Shown one piece after another: positions 13,601-24,806 of a stretch of 64,000 bases of DNA. The stretch covers positions 308,062 to 372,061 of the forward strand of contig NW_019775445.1 in assembly GCF_001039355.2 (NCBI RefSeq), given 5' to 3'. Each line of letters starts with the position of its first letter. Positions within the stretch are counted from its first letter, which is position 1. Made by a program: the position numbers and the translations under genes. Under the pieces are notes generated by a model, which saw nothing but the letters and a program-made list of their open reading frames with translations, was not told the origin of the DNA and ran no database searches. The DNA is from Lingula anatina. Taxonomy: Eukaryota; Brachiopoda; Lingulata; Lingulida; Lingulidae.

Positions 13601-16600
13601 GATGCTTCCATCAGAGCTGTGTGCATTTCATCTGTTTTGTGTTCTTGGTCTGCACCTGCATCCAGCAAGAATTTCACCATTTCCAAGTGACCTGGACAAG
13701 AAAAGACATTTCTCTGACACACTGCAAAGGTGCTACACAGCAAACTGCACCAGTTTGAAATGAGCCCTTTTCCAAAAACATACATGGTGAAATCCTTTAA
13801 AAAAATGAGCTGTACATTTACAAAAAACTGAAGGTCATTTTGTCAAACTAATTGTAAATTTGAAATGGCAGCTCTTAGAATTGTTCCCAATCTCCTGGAA
13901 CAGCTGACTAAATTTCTATCAGTCCTTGCACATTTTATCTGTCATGACGAGTCTTCTGACTTTTCAAAATAAGTTCCGCATCAGCCACTGGGTTGCAATA
14001 ACAATAAAATGAACTCACATTTCACTACCTGTATTACAAACTTAACCATTCACTTTCTTGATCTCATTAGAATGTGTTAATCCAAGCCCTACCATTAAAT
14101 GTTTCATAATCATCTAGCTAACACCTGAATAATTGAACCAAATGCCTAACCTTTATAACAAGCCAAAGTAAGAGCACTTTCTTTGAACTCGTTAGAATGT
14201 GTGTTTATCCCAGCTCCAGCCTCCAGTAACAGGCGTGCCACGCCTACATGTCCTGCACTGGCTGCCTCCATGAGTGGGGTGTGACCATTCTCATTGTGTA
14301 CCTCCACATTGGCATTGGCCTCAATAAGCACTTTGACAACATCTTCGTAGCCTCCACAGGAAGCATAATGAAGAGCAGTGTTTCCTAGGAAAAATAAGAT
14401 TGGGCAATTATATCTAAGAAATCTTACATAAATTAGAAATGCCTTTGCAAATAATGGCCTATCCAAAGAGTGATCATCATGGGAGGACACAACGAAGAGT
14501 CTCCCGAGATCTGGAATAGGTTGTTTTAAAAAATACATTTTTGGTGAATGATCCAGTCATGTTACTTAAAATACCCTTGATGGGAAAAATAATAAAAAAT
14601 ATTTGTTACATGTATGGAACTCATTTTAGAAACCATATAATACAAAGATATACAGATGAAGCTGAGTAATTTCCATATACACGATGATTCTAGAAGTATA
14701 ATTCATTTCCAAGATCATCTTCCTAATGTCCGTAAACTTATAAAAACTTCATTTANAAGTTGCTGCTGAAGTTGTTGTTGTAACTGGTGCTGTTGAAGCT
14801 TCTGCTGATACTGTTGCTGAAGTTGTTGCAGTCGTTTCTGATACTGCTCTTTCTCTTGAAGCAATTTTTGATGCTGTTGTTGCTGTATCTGCCTCTGCCT
14901 TTCCAGTTCCTGGTGCTGAAGCTCATGTATCTGCTGCTCCAATTTTTGCTGATTTTCAGACTTCTGGGCATTCAGCAGTAGCTGGGCCTGGGCTTTCTCC
15001 TGGAGCTCCCTCTCAACTTTCTGGAGCTCTTCTAAAATCTGTTGCTTTTTCAAAATCTGCTCCTCACGGGTTGTGTTTAACAACTCTGCTTTTTTCATCA
15101 TTTTATTAATGAAAACCTCCAGCCGTTCACTTGGCTTAAGATCTGGATTATCCTCCAGATCAAAATCTTCTGCTGCATCACTCTCAACCTGCACAGTTTC
15201 ACTATAATTCTGATCATATTCATAAAACTCATCATCAGAGTCTCCAGAAGTAGACGGATTCCCTCCTCCGCTGCTACCCCCACCCTGTCTTTCAGGCTGA
15301 CTCTCCTTCTGTGCCCATCGACGTAAGCTTTTTGTTAAAGATCGCTGCATGTTGTGCCGTATCTGCTCATGGGTGCGCCCTGTGATGTTGAAATCTTTAA
15401 GATTCAACTCCCCAGGGGTGGCAGGAACATTGGGGGTGGTGGCTGTGGCGACCTGGGGTATCACTACTTGGTCTGGGTCCTGGGGTGGCACTACATTGCT
15501 CAACCCATGCATGGGAACCCTTGGTGGCTATAAACAATTATAACCAAAGCATTATCATGAAGATCCACATAATTTTAGCAACTACGGAAATGAAAGCACA
15601 CAATAAGTTCAGATGAACATCTCATAGCAAGTTTCTGCAAGCTAAAATCTGTAAACCATCTGTGCTGAAAAGATGTAAGGCCATGTGCTGAATGATTTTA
15701 GCATAAACCACTCTAATTCTAATGTGAGAAATAAATGACTCCTTGGAACACAAATACATAGTTTTTCTCTTTAATACAATACCCTTCTAGTGTAAATGAC
15801 CAGGGAATTTCGTGTAAATGACCAGGGAATTTCACATTGATCACAAAGTAGGAGTTTTCATTGCATCTACTTTCTGAAATCAGAACTAAAATGGCCCTTG
15901 CAAAAACCTTCAATACACTGACCCCCCCCCCAAAAAAAAAGATAAAAATTAAAAATAAATAAATAAATTAATTAATTAATAAATAAATAAATAAATAAAC
16001 AAACATTACTTAATCCTGGAGACATTTGATTATGCTATCAGTATCCCTACCTCAGCAAACTCATTGCTCTGAGTGTCCGGTGACTGTGACAGCGAGGTTG
16101 GGGAAGAGGTGATACACCTTGGAAAGTCTATCAACAGACTGACCACGGAGGTGTGCCCACCTTTGGAGGCCTCGATCAATACCGTAGACCCATCCTAGAA
16201 AGAACAACCCAAAGCCTTTGTTACAGTTTTGGACATCGATAAAAAACAACCAAGGAAAGGTTGTTTTTTGTGTTAGCTGACTTGTATGGTTCTAAAAACC
16301 ATGTGAGGGGAAAATGCACAGAGACCATTATACAGGTAAAACTTGATATAAAAGTCCATCACCTATGAAAAGTGAACAAAAAAGGTACAGGTGCCTTTAG
16401 CATGGAACCTTGCCAATGGGACCTTAATTTAAAATCTACATATTTTTTCACACCAGAAGATAAGTTCTTTTTGTAATATTCCAACCTTCAGCTTGTGTCC
16501 AGGGTCTCCCCCGTGTGCCAATAACAACTCCACAACAGCCAGGTGACCCCCTGCTGCAGCCAGAGACAGCACGGTGTGGTCATTATTGGTGGTCTGTCTG

Positions 16601-19600
16601 TTCACATCAGCACCTTAATCAATCAGAAACATATATTACTACTTGGGTCACCTTTCCACACTGTTACATTATAAAATAGATGCATCTACACTGCATGGTA
16701 AGTTTAACCATAATTTGCACTAATCATTTCTTTTGACAGTCATAAGTTCACCATCCTGCTAAGTGAACAATGAGTCCTTAATTTTTCAAGGAAGAGGATT
16801 TTCCTCTCTTTTTGTTTCTCCTTATGACTTCACGCATCAAAAAGACTTACCTTTGCTAATCAGAAACTGAACAGTACACAAATGACCAGCTCTAGCTGCT
16901 TTCATAAGAGGTGTCCGGCCACCTTCTGACTTGTGTTCCTGAAGTTTTACATAAGTAAAAACAATTTGCATTAAAACCACCAATGTAGCAATTATGCATC
17001 ACAAAACAATACACACTTCAATTTTACCAAATCTTTTAAAATGTTACAAGTCTACAGAGTTTATAATTGTTTAATAGTAATCTAAATAGGAATATATATC
17101 AAGGCTTTAAATTAGACATTTGGGTAACTGGCATTAATGACATTCCAAGTTCTAAGGAGTGACATTTTCAGTTCTACACCTAATTAATGTTTAGAGCACC
17201 AAGCATTTTCAAACCCCAAATTCATTCCATTTCAAACCACTCACCAACTCAGATCCAGTTTGCAAGAGAACATCTGCCACATCCGTGTGTCCATTTTCAC
17301 AGGCATAGGTCAGAGCAGTGTCCCCTGTTCCTGTCTGGGCATGGACATTGGAACCTGGGGAGAAAACGAGGCTTAACATATACGTACTGTTCACTGCATA
17401 ATGTTTAATTTATATATTCATTACCACCTCACTATATTTTTCTTAAATTGACATGAAAGATGAATTATAATTATGCGATGCACTATATACCCATTATACC
17501 ACCACTTTCAAAAGGGGGTTGCACTTTTCACCCACTATCAAGTGGGTCCTAAACTTAACAGCACAATAAACCTTAAACAATCAAAGTTCAAAAACTTACT
17601 TTTTTAAAATTACCTAAGAGATTTCAACCAGTTTTATGCCTACCAGATTTGAGCAGATATTTCACCAGCTCTAGATGACCCTCTTGTGCAGCCTCCATAA
17701 GGGGTGTACTGCAGCCCAGTTCAATGTCTGCTCCGGCCTTGATCAGGAAGTCTGCCACCTCAAGGAACCCACCGCAGCAGGCCAGTGTGAGAGCCGTCTC
17801 CTGTGTTTCTTCAGTCTGACGGTTGATATCAGCACCTAGCATAAAAACACAATGAGCTGTCACTCTCCACAACAAATCTTTTTTCTAACTGTAGTACCAG
17901 TAACTGGGGTCTTTTGTATCTGGCTATGAAGCACTTAATTATGAGTCGTGTTGGACAGAGTACCAGGTATATCACCAGATTAAGAGATACCCATAAGCTA
18001 GACTGGACAGAGATTACTAAACATCATTTATAAATCATTATACTTTCTAGGTGTCATAAGCCAATGCTGAAACATCTTCATCTTTCATAGGGGAAAGACT
18101 ACGACTAATACATCAGCAACAAAATTGTGTAGTCCATACACACCATGTGCCAGCAAGAGTGCCACCATTTCCTCATGTCCCTCTCTGGCAGCCTCCATCA
18201 GTGGGGTATAACCCTCATCATTCACCTCCTCCAGGTTTGCCCCACGCTCAATCAGCAGGTTGGCCAGCTCTACATGTCCTCCACAGGCAGCCAGGGTCAG
18301 TGGGGACTCGAAGCTGTCAGCTGGCATATTGACCTGTGCAAATATCATCAACATTGCACAAATAGGATTCATATCTATTTACAAATATGGAAGCTGTGAC
18401 AATTCTCTCTTGCTTTTTTTTTCTTTACTATTCTGTCCAATATTTGTGGACAATAAATGCTAAAATTATTCATAGAAAATGTGTCTTCTATGTTATTAAA
18501 GGTATATAGATATTCATACTAATGATATATATGGAGGCTATCTAAAATTGTGAAAACTTTGCTCCTAGATAACTTAAACATGTTAAATTCTGCTGGGAGT
18601 TTGAACTTACCTGTGCCCCACTGTCAAGCAACAACCTTGCCACTTCTACATGTCCATCCATAGATGCTTCCATCAGAGCTGTGTGCATTTCATCTGTTTT
18701 GTGTTCTTGGTCTGCACCTGCATCCAGCAAGAATTTCACCATTTCCAAGTGACCTGGACAAGAAAAGACATTTCTCTGACACACTGCAAAGGTGCTCCAC
18801 AGCAAACTGCACCAGTTTGAAATGAGCCCTTTTCCAAAAACAGACATGGTGAAATCTTAAAAAAAAATAAATAAATAAAAGCTGTACATTTACAATTAAC
18901 TGAAGGACTTTTTATCAAACTAATGGTAAATTTAAAATGGCAGCTCTTAGAATTGTTCCCAATCTCCTGGAACAGCTGACTAAATTTCTATCAATAGTTG
19001 CAGATTTTATCTGTCATGACGAGTCTTCTGACATTTCAAAATAAGTTCCACATCAGCCACTGGGTTGCAATAACAATAAAATGAACTCACATTTCACTAC
19101 CTGTATTGCAAACTAACTATTACAAACTAAGCCATTCACTTTCTTGATCTCATTAGAATGTGTTAATCCAAGCCCTGCCATTAAATGCTTCATAATCATC
19201 TAGCTAACACCTGAATAATTGAACCAAATGCCTTACCTTTATAACAAGCCAAAGTAAGAGCACTTTCTTTGAACTCATTAGAATGTGTGTTTATCCCAGC
19301 TCCAGCCTCCAGTAACAGGCGTGCCACGCCTACATGTCCTGCACTGGCTGCCTCCATGAGTGGGGTGTGACCATTCTCATTGTGTACCTCCACATTGGCA
19401 TTGGCCTCAATAAGCACTTTGACAACATCTTCGTAGCCTCCACAGGAAGCATAATGAAGAGCAGTGTTTCCTAGGAAAACAATAAGATTGGGCAATTATA
19501 TCTAAGAAATTTTACAGAAATTAGAAATGCCTTTGCAAATAATGGCCTATCCGAAGAGTGATCATCATGGGAGGACACAACGAAGAGTCTCCCGAGATCT

Positions 19601-21862
19601 GAAATAGGTTGTTTTAAAAAATACATTTTGGGTGAATGATCCAGTCATGTTACTTAAAATACTCTTAATGGGAAAAATAAATAAAAAATATTTGTTACAT
19701 GTATGAAACTCATTTTAGAAACCATATAATACAAAAATATACAGATGAAGCTGAAGAATTTCCAGATACATGATGACTCTACAAGTATAGTTCATTTCCA
19801 AGACATGATCGTCTTCCTAATGTCCGTAAACTTATAAAAACTTCATTCAAATAATTATAATAATAATATCTATAATTAAAAAAAAAATTAAAATTGGAAG
19901 GTGAAAGAAAGGATATCATACCTGATGAAGATTGTGCATTCACATCACCACCATGCCCTATCAAAAGTTTCACAATATCCACATAACCCCCACTGGCAGC
20001 CTCCATCAGTGGTGTGCAGTCCCCCTTGATGCCCCTGTCTTCAACATTAGCCTTCATGGCAAGGAGAACCTGAATAAAATATGTTATCATAATCATGAAA
20101 CACAAGCTGAAATATTCTCACAGCATTAGCTTAGCTGAGGAAAATATGTTCATAACTTGTGAATTTACAATTTACACCCTGAATGAATATACTAATATAT
20201 ATATGTTGCTGTTTTCATAAGCTATAAAGAAACTTACTTAAGTAGTGGTTATTTATGTTAAACAAGCTTGGCATCAATGTGACAACCCATCAGCGTGAAC
20301 ATTAATAATTTTGCAGTTAAGAAGTAACAACATAAGGATTAAAGCTAAGGAGCAACTACCTGGTTAAGCCCATAGTACCAATCACCAATCTCAAAATATT
20401 CCATTCATTACTTACCTGTGCCAACTCATAGTATCCAGCAGAACATGCCAAAGACAACAAGCTCTCCCCTTCCTCTGTTGTTTCATGTACACTCCTGCCT
20501 TCATCTAAGAGTTTCCGTACTGTTCCAATGTCCCCATCACTGCAAGCTTCAGCAAGTGATCTACCACTGAAATTTACACAAAAAAATTATCCCCCTTACT
20601 GTATAAGGTATATCATAATAAAAAAAATATGCAAATAAAAAGAACTAACACAAGCTTTACTAGACTCTCAAAGGAAAACCTTATCAACCCCACTGGTCAT
20701 AGCATTTGATTAATTACTTCTGATTTGGACTATGTTCATCTACAATGCTTTTTTATCTACTCTTTACATGACACAACATTTCGACCATTAAAAAGTTGCA
20801 AACAGCTTTGAAACCATATTCCAACATCTTTAATTAGAAGGTAAAAATTCAAAACATTTCAAGAACACTATTCATCAATTTGAAAAACAACTACATTTAC
20901 CGTATAAATAATCAAGTTGACTTGTGAATGTGTGAATTTTTTTTCTAGAACTTACCCGTCTCCTTGTGCCAACTGTCCCTGCTGCTCTGCCCTCATCCTG
21001 GTCAGTGCTGCTGCTGCTTCATCCAGTGCACAGCTAACTGAAGATGTCAGGCGCCTAAGCACTTCAGGATCGGCGAAGGCCTTTCCATCAGCAGTGGACA
21101 GCTTTCCTAGTCCTGTGTGACATAAAAATACAGTTCATCATGACTATACTACCCTTCCATTTTTCCAAGAATGTGGATGGAGTATTTTTTCTCATATGAC
21201 CTTTAAAAGACTGCAGTGAAATACATTACACTCGCTGCTTTAATGTTTATCTTAACTTATGAAAATGAAAAAACTAATCAAAATCACTGCACCAATATAA
21301 CTGGTTTCCATGCATATTCAAAGGTATCTATTTCATCTTCAATACATATCAAATAAAAAAGATGATTAACAGCAAAATATTTCACCACTTAAAGTCTGAA
21401 CCAGGATGTCTTTGTCTGACACATCTTAAAATAGCCCAAACATATTCTAAAGCTTAAATATTGACTGTACGTTAACTTGTCAAGACAAGCTTCAGCAACA
21501 CATAGACTGAATATAATGAGCTGTTCCATACAGTAACATGGATTCTACTGGCCCAGTTGGAAAAACGTTGGGCTGAGTCCAGTGATATTTTTTACAATTT
21601 ACCATGATTGACAGAAGAAATGAAAAAGGGAGATCATAGTTTTATTTTCCTTTGACAGTTAGAATGAAATACCTACCTGCAGCTTCAAGCAGTGCCTCCA
21701 GTCTTGCTTGGGTTTCTGGATCTACATTTCTTAAATCTGCTGCTTCCATACTTTCTGATGTTAGTAGAAATTTAGAGGCATCTAAAATGGGTTCCTCATC
21801 CTCAAACTCTTGGTCTAATATAAAGGATTCAACCTACAAGAAGTCCAACAAACAAAATTGAA

Positions 21863-21895
<33 letters not shown>

Positions 21896-24486
21896 CATTG
21901 ATCTGTATCAATGACAATGATTGGTAAATGCATTTAATGAACTACTGTAAGATTGAAACAGCTAATTAGACAGAACAAGGAAAGTGTGATTCACTATTTG
22001 TGTATTTGTAGCACCAGGTATATTTTTCCTATAAGTTGCAGTCCCCACTTGAAAAAATTAGTAAAACAGGTCTATTTTATGGCCAACCTTCCCAATAACC
22101 ATATTGGACACCAATAACTGTGCCTAATTGATTAACAATAAATCAACATAAACAATCACACTTGTTCCCAAAATAAAAATACTTTACTCGTTAATTTTTT
22201 TAATAGAAAGAAGTTATGATCAGATATCCGTAGAAATGCCAAATACTAGTAGGTCCACAGGAATACCTGTATTTTTTTTTAACTTAAATAAAACGTCACT
22301 GACTCAATACCACAGTGATAAAATAAATCATCCTGGTGTGAACATATTTGTCCCACTAATATAGATCTTAGTATCCAAGTTTTAAATCTGTAAGCAAAAG
22401 TTAATGTATGTAAAGCAATTTCAGTGCACCATGTAATATGTAAGCAACATGAAAGCTCAGCAAATACCCTTTCAGACACTAACTTTGTAAAGTCTGGGGT
22501 CAATATAGAAATACACTAGACTAGGCTAACAGAGAACCGATAGCCAATTAAATTATTAGCATTAGTTCCAGAGAAATACAATCAACATTCATTAATATAG
22601 ATGCTCAACACGTTAAATAAGCCCTGTAGACTAGGGAGAAGTTCCTGTGCCATTCTCAGATAAAATGTGTAGGATTTTAACATTTACTTCATAGAATCAT
22701 TGGAAATGATCAAGTGGTCTATATTATCAGACATAAATGATCAAAGGAGAAAAAAGCTTTTTAACCGAATTTGTTTTTATTCATCTTGTCATCAATTTAT
22801 TTTTTAAGCAACAAATGTCATATACATAACACTTCATTAAGCAATGGCTGATGATCTGTGATATTGGTAATTGCCTACATCAAGAGATTTCAGCACAGCC
22901 TTCACCTCATTACTGACTATTACTGAAAATAATCAAAAGCAAAACACCTTTGATCAAGTGAACATTTCACAGTAATTAAAATAATAATACGGATAAAAAG
23001 CATTTCAACTCCCACAGACAGGTCATGATCTGATATAAACATTCACATATCTGTGCATACTATATATATATATATATAATGTCTCTAGGGATTTGTCATC
23101 CTTATAAAAATTAAGTCAGCAATTTCTTTCTTTTTTTTTCCTACTGATAGTTTGGCTGTCGTGAGCTATTGAATAATAGTCCTGTTATACAGTGGAATTA
23201 AGAATAATAATAATATCACAACCAATGGCCTTGACAAAACAAACATACTTCCAGTTGGAGGTTTAATGGAAAAATGTTTGAACAGCACTATCAAATTTGC
23301 CTGTATATAATTAAAATTTTCATAAATGCAAAACACTCAAATAAAATACATATAGAAAACAATTTTGAGAATTTCTCTTCAATCCATATGTAAACCTTAC
23401 CTTTTTCAGTCATTAAAAATGATGCATCAGAAAGTTAATTATCATGTATTTTTTTGCCAACAAGCAACTTAAATATAAATTCTGTTTTTCGGGAGCTTCA
23501 AATGGAATATCCACAAATACAAAGGACCTGAAAATGCCTCTCTACTACACGAATGCCATTCATTTCATGAACTGTTAACCAGTGCTTGTTAAGTTTTTCA
23601 TTTATGAGATTTTAGTGTCATCTATTTATAATTTATTTACAGATTTTCATTTGGAATCTATACAAACCTTGACATTTATTGAATCACATATTAGAAGAGG
23701 CCATTTCATGTTATGGCAGAACAGATGTGATTCGAAAACATGTCAATAGAATGCTGTGAGTTTGCATTTGAAATTAACTTTATCATTCTTTTACACTTAA
23801 ATACAATTCTATTTAGACATGCAAAAAACAAACTTTCAAATGAAATGACCTTTAAAGATGCTGCTTTCTGTTCAAAGGGCATAACTAAGTTGATTAAGTA
23901 CATAAATTGACAAATAACTCAGTTATTACTACCAGTAAAAAAATTAAAATTAAACAAGGACAACTTTTTTTAGCAAAAAAAGCAGATTAGATTGAAAAAG
24001 TAAAGTCAGCTGCAACACAATTGCCAGGCAGAAGTTGAACAAGTTTCAGAAACATATCCAAGTAGCCATGAATCACAACTCCCAGGGTTTGAACAGATAG
24101 CCATCATTATCACACATTAAATACGTTACAAGTTGGCTGATAAGCGGATGTGTTGTATGCAATATACAAAGTTTGAATGTATCGAATCAATAAAGCACAT
24201 GGTTTCATGACCTTGCAAGGATTTTTCGTTACATCCAACGTCGTATTGGACGCCATTTTGTACTACTTTAAGCTTATTGTTTTGCAAAATTATGGAACAC
24301 ATTGACGGTAAAATCATTTACCTCAGATACATCGTCTTCGTCACTGTCTGGGATGAAATTTTGAGGCGTAATAATTTGTGTCTTTTCCATCATAGGCGAT
24401 GAGGGTCTCCCTCTTAATTTTAGAACCTCGACATCATTCAATTCGGTGTTGGACTCATCGTTTGATAAGCGGTCTTCATTCTGCAT
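50..24486 (-). CDS. mask: Mask / ANKHD1-ANKRD17 multiple-ankyrin KH protein, 5' part
   Basis: Orthologue of Drosophila Mask and vertebrate ANKHD1/ANKRD17, large scaffold proteins with two ankyrin clusters and a C-terminal KH domain, known in receptor tyrosine kinase and Hippo/Yorkie signalling. Nineteen exons were resolved by splice sites and phase: 24486-24322, 21833-21677, 21112-20956, 20566-20416, 20069-19922, then exons 6-13 (two assembled copies), exon 14 7591-6085, exons 15-18 (two copies), exon 19 157-50. Using one copy of each they sum to 4581 nt, 1527 codons, with no frame break. The product has the acidic DSDEDDVSEVESFILDQE start, the DPETQARLEALLEAAG segment, 15 ankyrin repeats, a Gln-rich linker and 6 further repeats. 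The start Met at 24486 is chosen because it opens the conserved acidic exon. Exon 19 ends at donor GTCAGT, so roughly four ankyrin repeats and the KH domain lie beyond the left edge. Orthology is sure; exact exon 1 start fairly sure. Confidence 0.97.
512..2854 (-). CDS. mask: mask exons 15-18, second assembled copy (A1)
   Basis: Exons 2854-2291, 2060-1915, 1283-1141 and 617-512 duplicate copy A2 with the same lengths (564, 146, 143, 106 nt), phases and apparently the same protein. The copy ends 36 nt beyond the exon 15 acceptor at the single N at 2890, so its intron 14 is cut. Exon 19 (157-50) follows exon 18 in phase 0 in this copy and gives IETNRNTALTLACFQGRHEV, matching ANKHD1. A1 is therefore the copy physically joined to the rest of the gene on the left; A2 is the copy joined to exon 14. 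Confidence 0.92.
1593..1853. mobile_element. Foldback MITE, family 1 (in mask intron 16, copy A1)
   Basis: A near-palindromic, roughly 260-bp element. It begins GTGTTCCCATAACC and ends with inverse GGTCATGGGAACAC. The inner arms contain the family words AAGCTGCTTAAATGTCTGGC and its inverse GCCAGACAATTAAGCTGG. Non-coding. Confidence 0.7.
2891..3245. other. Unpaired segment between block A copies
   Basis: About 355 bp follows the N at 2890 and precedes the point where A2 becomes alignable. At the matching place in A1 (158-265) there are about 110 bp of different sequence. No coding exon is recognised. It may be an allelic intron 18 insertion or a poorly assembled contig end. Confidence 0.5.
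3497..5842 (-). CDS. mask: mask exons 15-18, start of ankyrin cluster 2 (copy A2)
   Basis: Exons 5842-5279 (564 nt), 5047-4902, 4270-4128 and 3602-3497 follow exon 14 in phase. Exon 15 starts EYEVSSSTDSYPPPFDQQQY, has a second Gln-rich coiled coil with LKQQQQQLLQQQQQLL, a Pro/Ser spacer, and enters the second ankyrin cluster at NHDTALTLACAGGHAELVSL. Exons 16-18 add FTPLILAATAGHAEIVEILL, KDTPLSLACSGGRYEVVELL, YTPLSLAASGGYVNIIKLLL and ISPLMLAAMNGHTAAVKLLL. Exon 18 ends in phase 0 at donor GTAAGT. The next assembled exon downstream is a repeat of exon 15, which needs one carried nucleotide, so A2 to A1 splicing would shift frame. Confidence 0.93.
4580..4838. mobile_element. Foldback MITE, family 1 (allelic copy in A2)
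   Basis: The same insertion as 1593-1853 on the other haplotype copy, at the same intron position, with a few substitutions. It therefore predates the divergence of the two alleles. Confidence 0.7.
6085..7591 (-). CDS. mask: mask exon 14: large Gln-rich coiled-coil linker exon
   Basis: One 1507-nt exon joins the two ankyrin clusters. It begins after acceptor TTTATAG with PPRVPMHGLSNVVPPQDPDQ, matching the ANKHD1 segment that follows the fifteenth repeat, and ends at donor GTAAAT. The first third is Ser/Gly/acidic. The middle carries the conserved REEQILKKQQILEELQKVE coiled coil, which corresponds to the ILKELQKVE block of ANKHD1. It then runs into some 130 residues dominated by Gln, Leu and charged residues (mixed CAG/CAA codons), predicted as a long coiled coil. 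The last third is acidic and Ser/Asp rich (SDSDQEK, then EGPIGEEQ near the end). Long plus-strand open frames here are antisense shadows of the Gln codons. An hAT-like insertion lies just upstream of the acceptor in this allele. Confidence 0.95.
7608..10199. mobile_element. hAT-like non-autonomous DNA transposon, heterozygous insertion
   Basis: A 2592-bp insertion present in copy B1 and absent at the matching position of B2. It starts TAGGGGTGGGCAAATGA and ends in the inverse TCATTTGCCCACCCCTA. The inverted similarity extends about 90 bp inward, including GTGGATTCTATGGCCATTTT and GCTGCTGAA blocks on both sides. The 7-bp ATTATAA (possibly 8-bp AATTATAA) occurs once at the empty site and flanks the element on both sides (7601-7607 and 10200-10206). 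The T/CAGGGGTGGGC end and 7-8 bp duplication suggest the hAT superfamily. No transposase frame is seen, so it is non-autonomous. It lies in mask intron 13. Confidence 0.85.
8872..9561. mobile_element. Nested CATTC-rich element inside the hAT-like insertion
   Basis: A roughly 690-bp stretch opens with GTCACACTAGAGGCGGAATG and closes with the inverse of GTCACACTTATTTGGAATC, with a further inverted GAATGAGC on each side. The interior is a degenerate array in which GCATTCTAA-like or GAATGC-like words recur every 15-40 bp on both orientations. It has no open frame of note. No target duplication was recognised, so a transposition origin is tentative. Confidence 0.5.
10571..10650. repeat. Poly-A, AAT and AAAT microsatellite (B1)
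   Basis: A run of A followed by ATA and then AAAT units in mask intron 13. The B2 allele at 15921-16005 has a much shorter A run and a different AAAT/TTAA arrangement. Confidence 0.9.
10700..14384 (-). CDS. mask: mask exons 6-13, second assembled haplotype copy (B1)
   Basis: Exons 14384-14151, 13691-13549, 13273-13084, 12774-12583, 12254-12145, 11826-11739, 11500-11373 and 10843-10700 match copy B2 in exon length, phase and apparently in protein sequence; the nucleotide changes noticed in exons are synonymous (for example the last Lys codon of exon 11 is AAG here and AAA in B2). The exon 6 donor is GTTAGG here instead of GTAAGG, a change at intron position +3. Upstream (higher coordinates) this copy is cut inside intron 5 by the N at 14756. 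Downstream it leads to the complete exon 14 at 7591. It is best read as the other allele rather than a paralogous exon cluster. Confidence 0.9.
14757..15527 (-). CDS. mask: mask exon 14, truncated haplotype copy (B2)
   Basis: This repeats the first 771 nt of exon 14 from the acceptor at 15528 to the N at 14756, where it stops inside the Gln-rich stretch without a donor site. Its encoded protein appears identical to the complete exon up to the break. The uninterrupted intron upstream (no transposon between 15528 and exon 13 at 16051) shows the empty-site allele. The cut end abuts intron 5 sequence of copy B1, which is not a biological boundary, so this is an assembly-truncated allele and not a pseudogene. 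Confidence 0.9.
14757..19851. repeat. Duplicated block B, copy B2
   Basis: About 5.1 kb partner of 6821-14755. It begins exactly after an N inside exon 14 and loses alignment in intron 5 after the shared AACTTATAAAAACTTCATT. It carries the empty target site for the transposon, and a private 22-bp tandem duplication at about 15793-15834 (unit containing GTAAATGACCAGGGAATTTC). Confidence 0.9.
16051..20566 (-). CDS. mask: mask exons 4-13, ankyrin cluster 1 (haplotype copy B2 for exons 6-13)
   Basis: Exons 20566-20416, 20069-19922, 19470-19237, 18753-18611, 18333-18144, 17835-17644, 17354-17245, 16938-16851, 16613-16486 and 16194-16051 encode fifteen consecutive ankyrin repeats of about 33 residues. 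Typical units are GHTPLMEAASAGHVGVARLL and ESALTLACYKGHLEMVKFLL. Several exon boundaries cut inside a repeat at the loop glycine, with phases 1,0,1,1,0,1,0,0 after exons 6-13. Exon 6 here ends at a consensus donor GTAAGG. Exons 4 and 5 are unique in the window; exons 6-13 have a second assembled copy at 10700-14384 whose protein appears identical by eye. Ankyrin arrays of this type mediate protein-protein binding. Confidence 0.95.
20956..24486 (-). CDS. mask: mask exons 1-3: acidic N-terminus and pre-ankyrin region
   Basis: Exon 1 (24486-24322, 55 codons, donor GTAAAT) encodes a charged, low-complexity start ending in IPDSDEDDVSE. Exon 2 (21833-21677) gives VESFILDQEFEDEEPILDAS and the helical ETQARLEALLEAAG stretch. 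Exon 3 (21112-20956) gives the LSTADGKAFADPEVLRRLTS segment and a run of alanines before an RMRAEQQGQ tail. These blocks match the pre-ankyrin region of ANKHD1 closely, the basis for the orthology call. Intron 1 (21834-24321, 2.5 kb) holds only short simple repeats such as an AAT run near 21866 and a TA run near 23061; no other gene was seen in it. This part of the gene is present once only. Confidence 0.95.
21866..21892. repeat. AAT microsatellite
   Basis: About nine AAT units in mask intron 1, close to the exon 2 acceptor. Confidence 0.9.
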
Positions 24487-24680
24487 TTTAAGAACCGTCG
24501 ATCATCCCCGCATTCCTTGTGATCATCGACGTTATTTTCACAAACTCACAGTGGCTAATTTTAAAATAATTCAAGCATGCTGTAGTAACCACCTAGACCG
24601 CCATTATGAAAGTTCGTCATGACAATGTCCCGGATGAACACCTGCGCGCACATGCTCCGGAAGTCTCAGAAAAATTTTAG
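24487..24680 (-). promoter_or_regulatory. probable mask promoter and 5' UTR
   Basis: The interval just upstream of the mask start codon is locally richer in CpG (for example ATCATCGACG, CGCATTCC and CCTGCGCGCACATG on the plus strand) than the surrounding AT-rich sequence, as expected for a broad housekeeping promoter. No clear TATA box was seen. The transcription start is not determinable by eye. Confidence 0.45.
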
Positions 24681-24782
24681 ATTATGTGTTCGTACAGTCT
24701 TTATTTGAAATAAATTATATCACATGAAGTAGTTTATAATGTGTCAATGTTTAAAATATGATGAACATTGTCCAAAATAATG

Positions 24783-24787
24783 AAAAA
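24783..24787 (-). terminator. RNA polymerase III terminator of tRNA-Thr
   Basis: A run of five T on the minus strand, about 20 nt past the tRNA 3' end, fits the T4+ signal for Pol III termination. Confidence 0.75.
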
Positions 24788-24806
24788 GTGAACAACCCTG
24801 CCCGAA

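Larger units (their letters stand above)
6821..14755. repeat. Duplicated block B, copy B1
   Basis: About 7.9 kb running from inside mask exon 14 to inside intron 5, ending at the N at 14756. It pairs with 14757-19851. It is longer because it carries a 2.6 kb transposon (7608-10199) and an additional roughly 240 bp at about 10993-11240. Confidence 0.9.
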
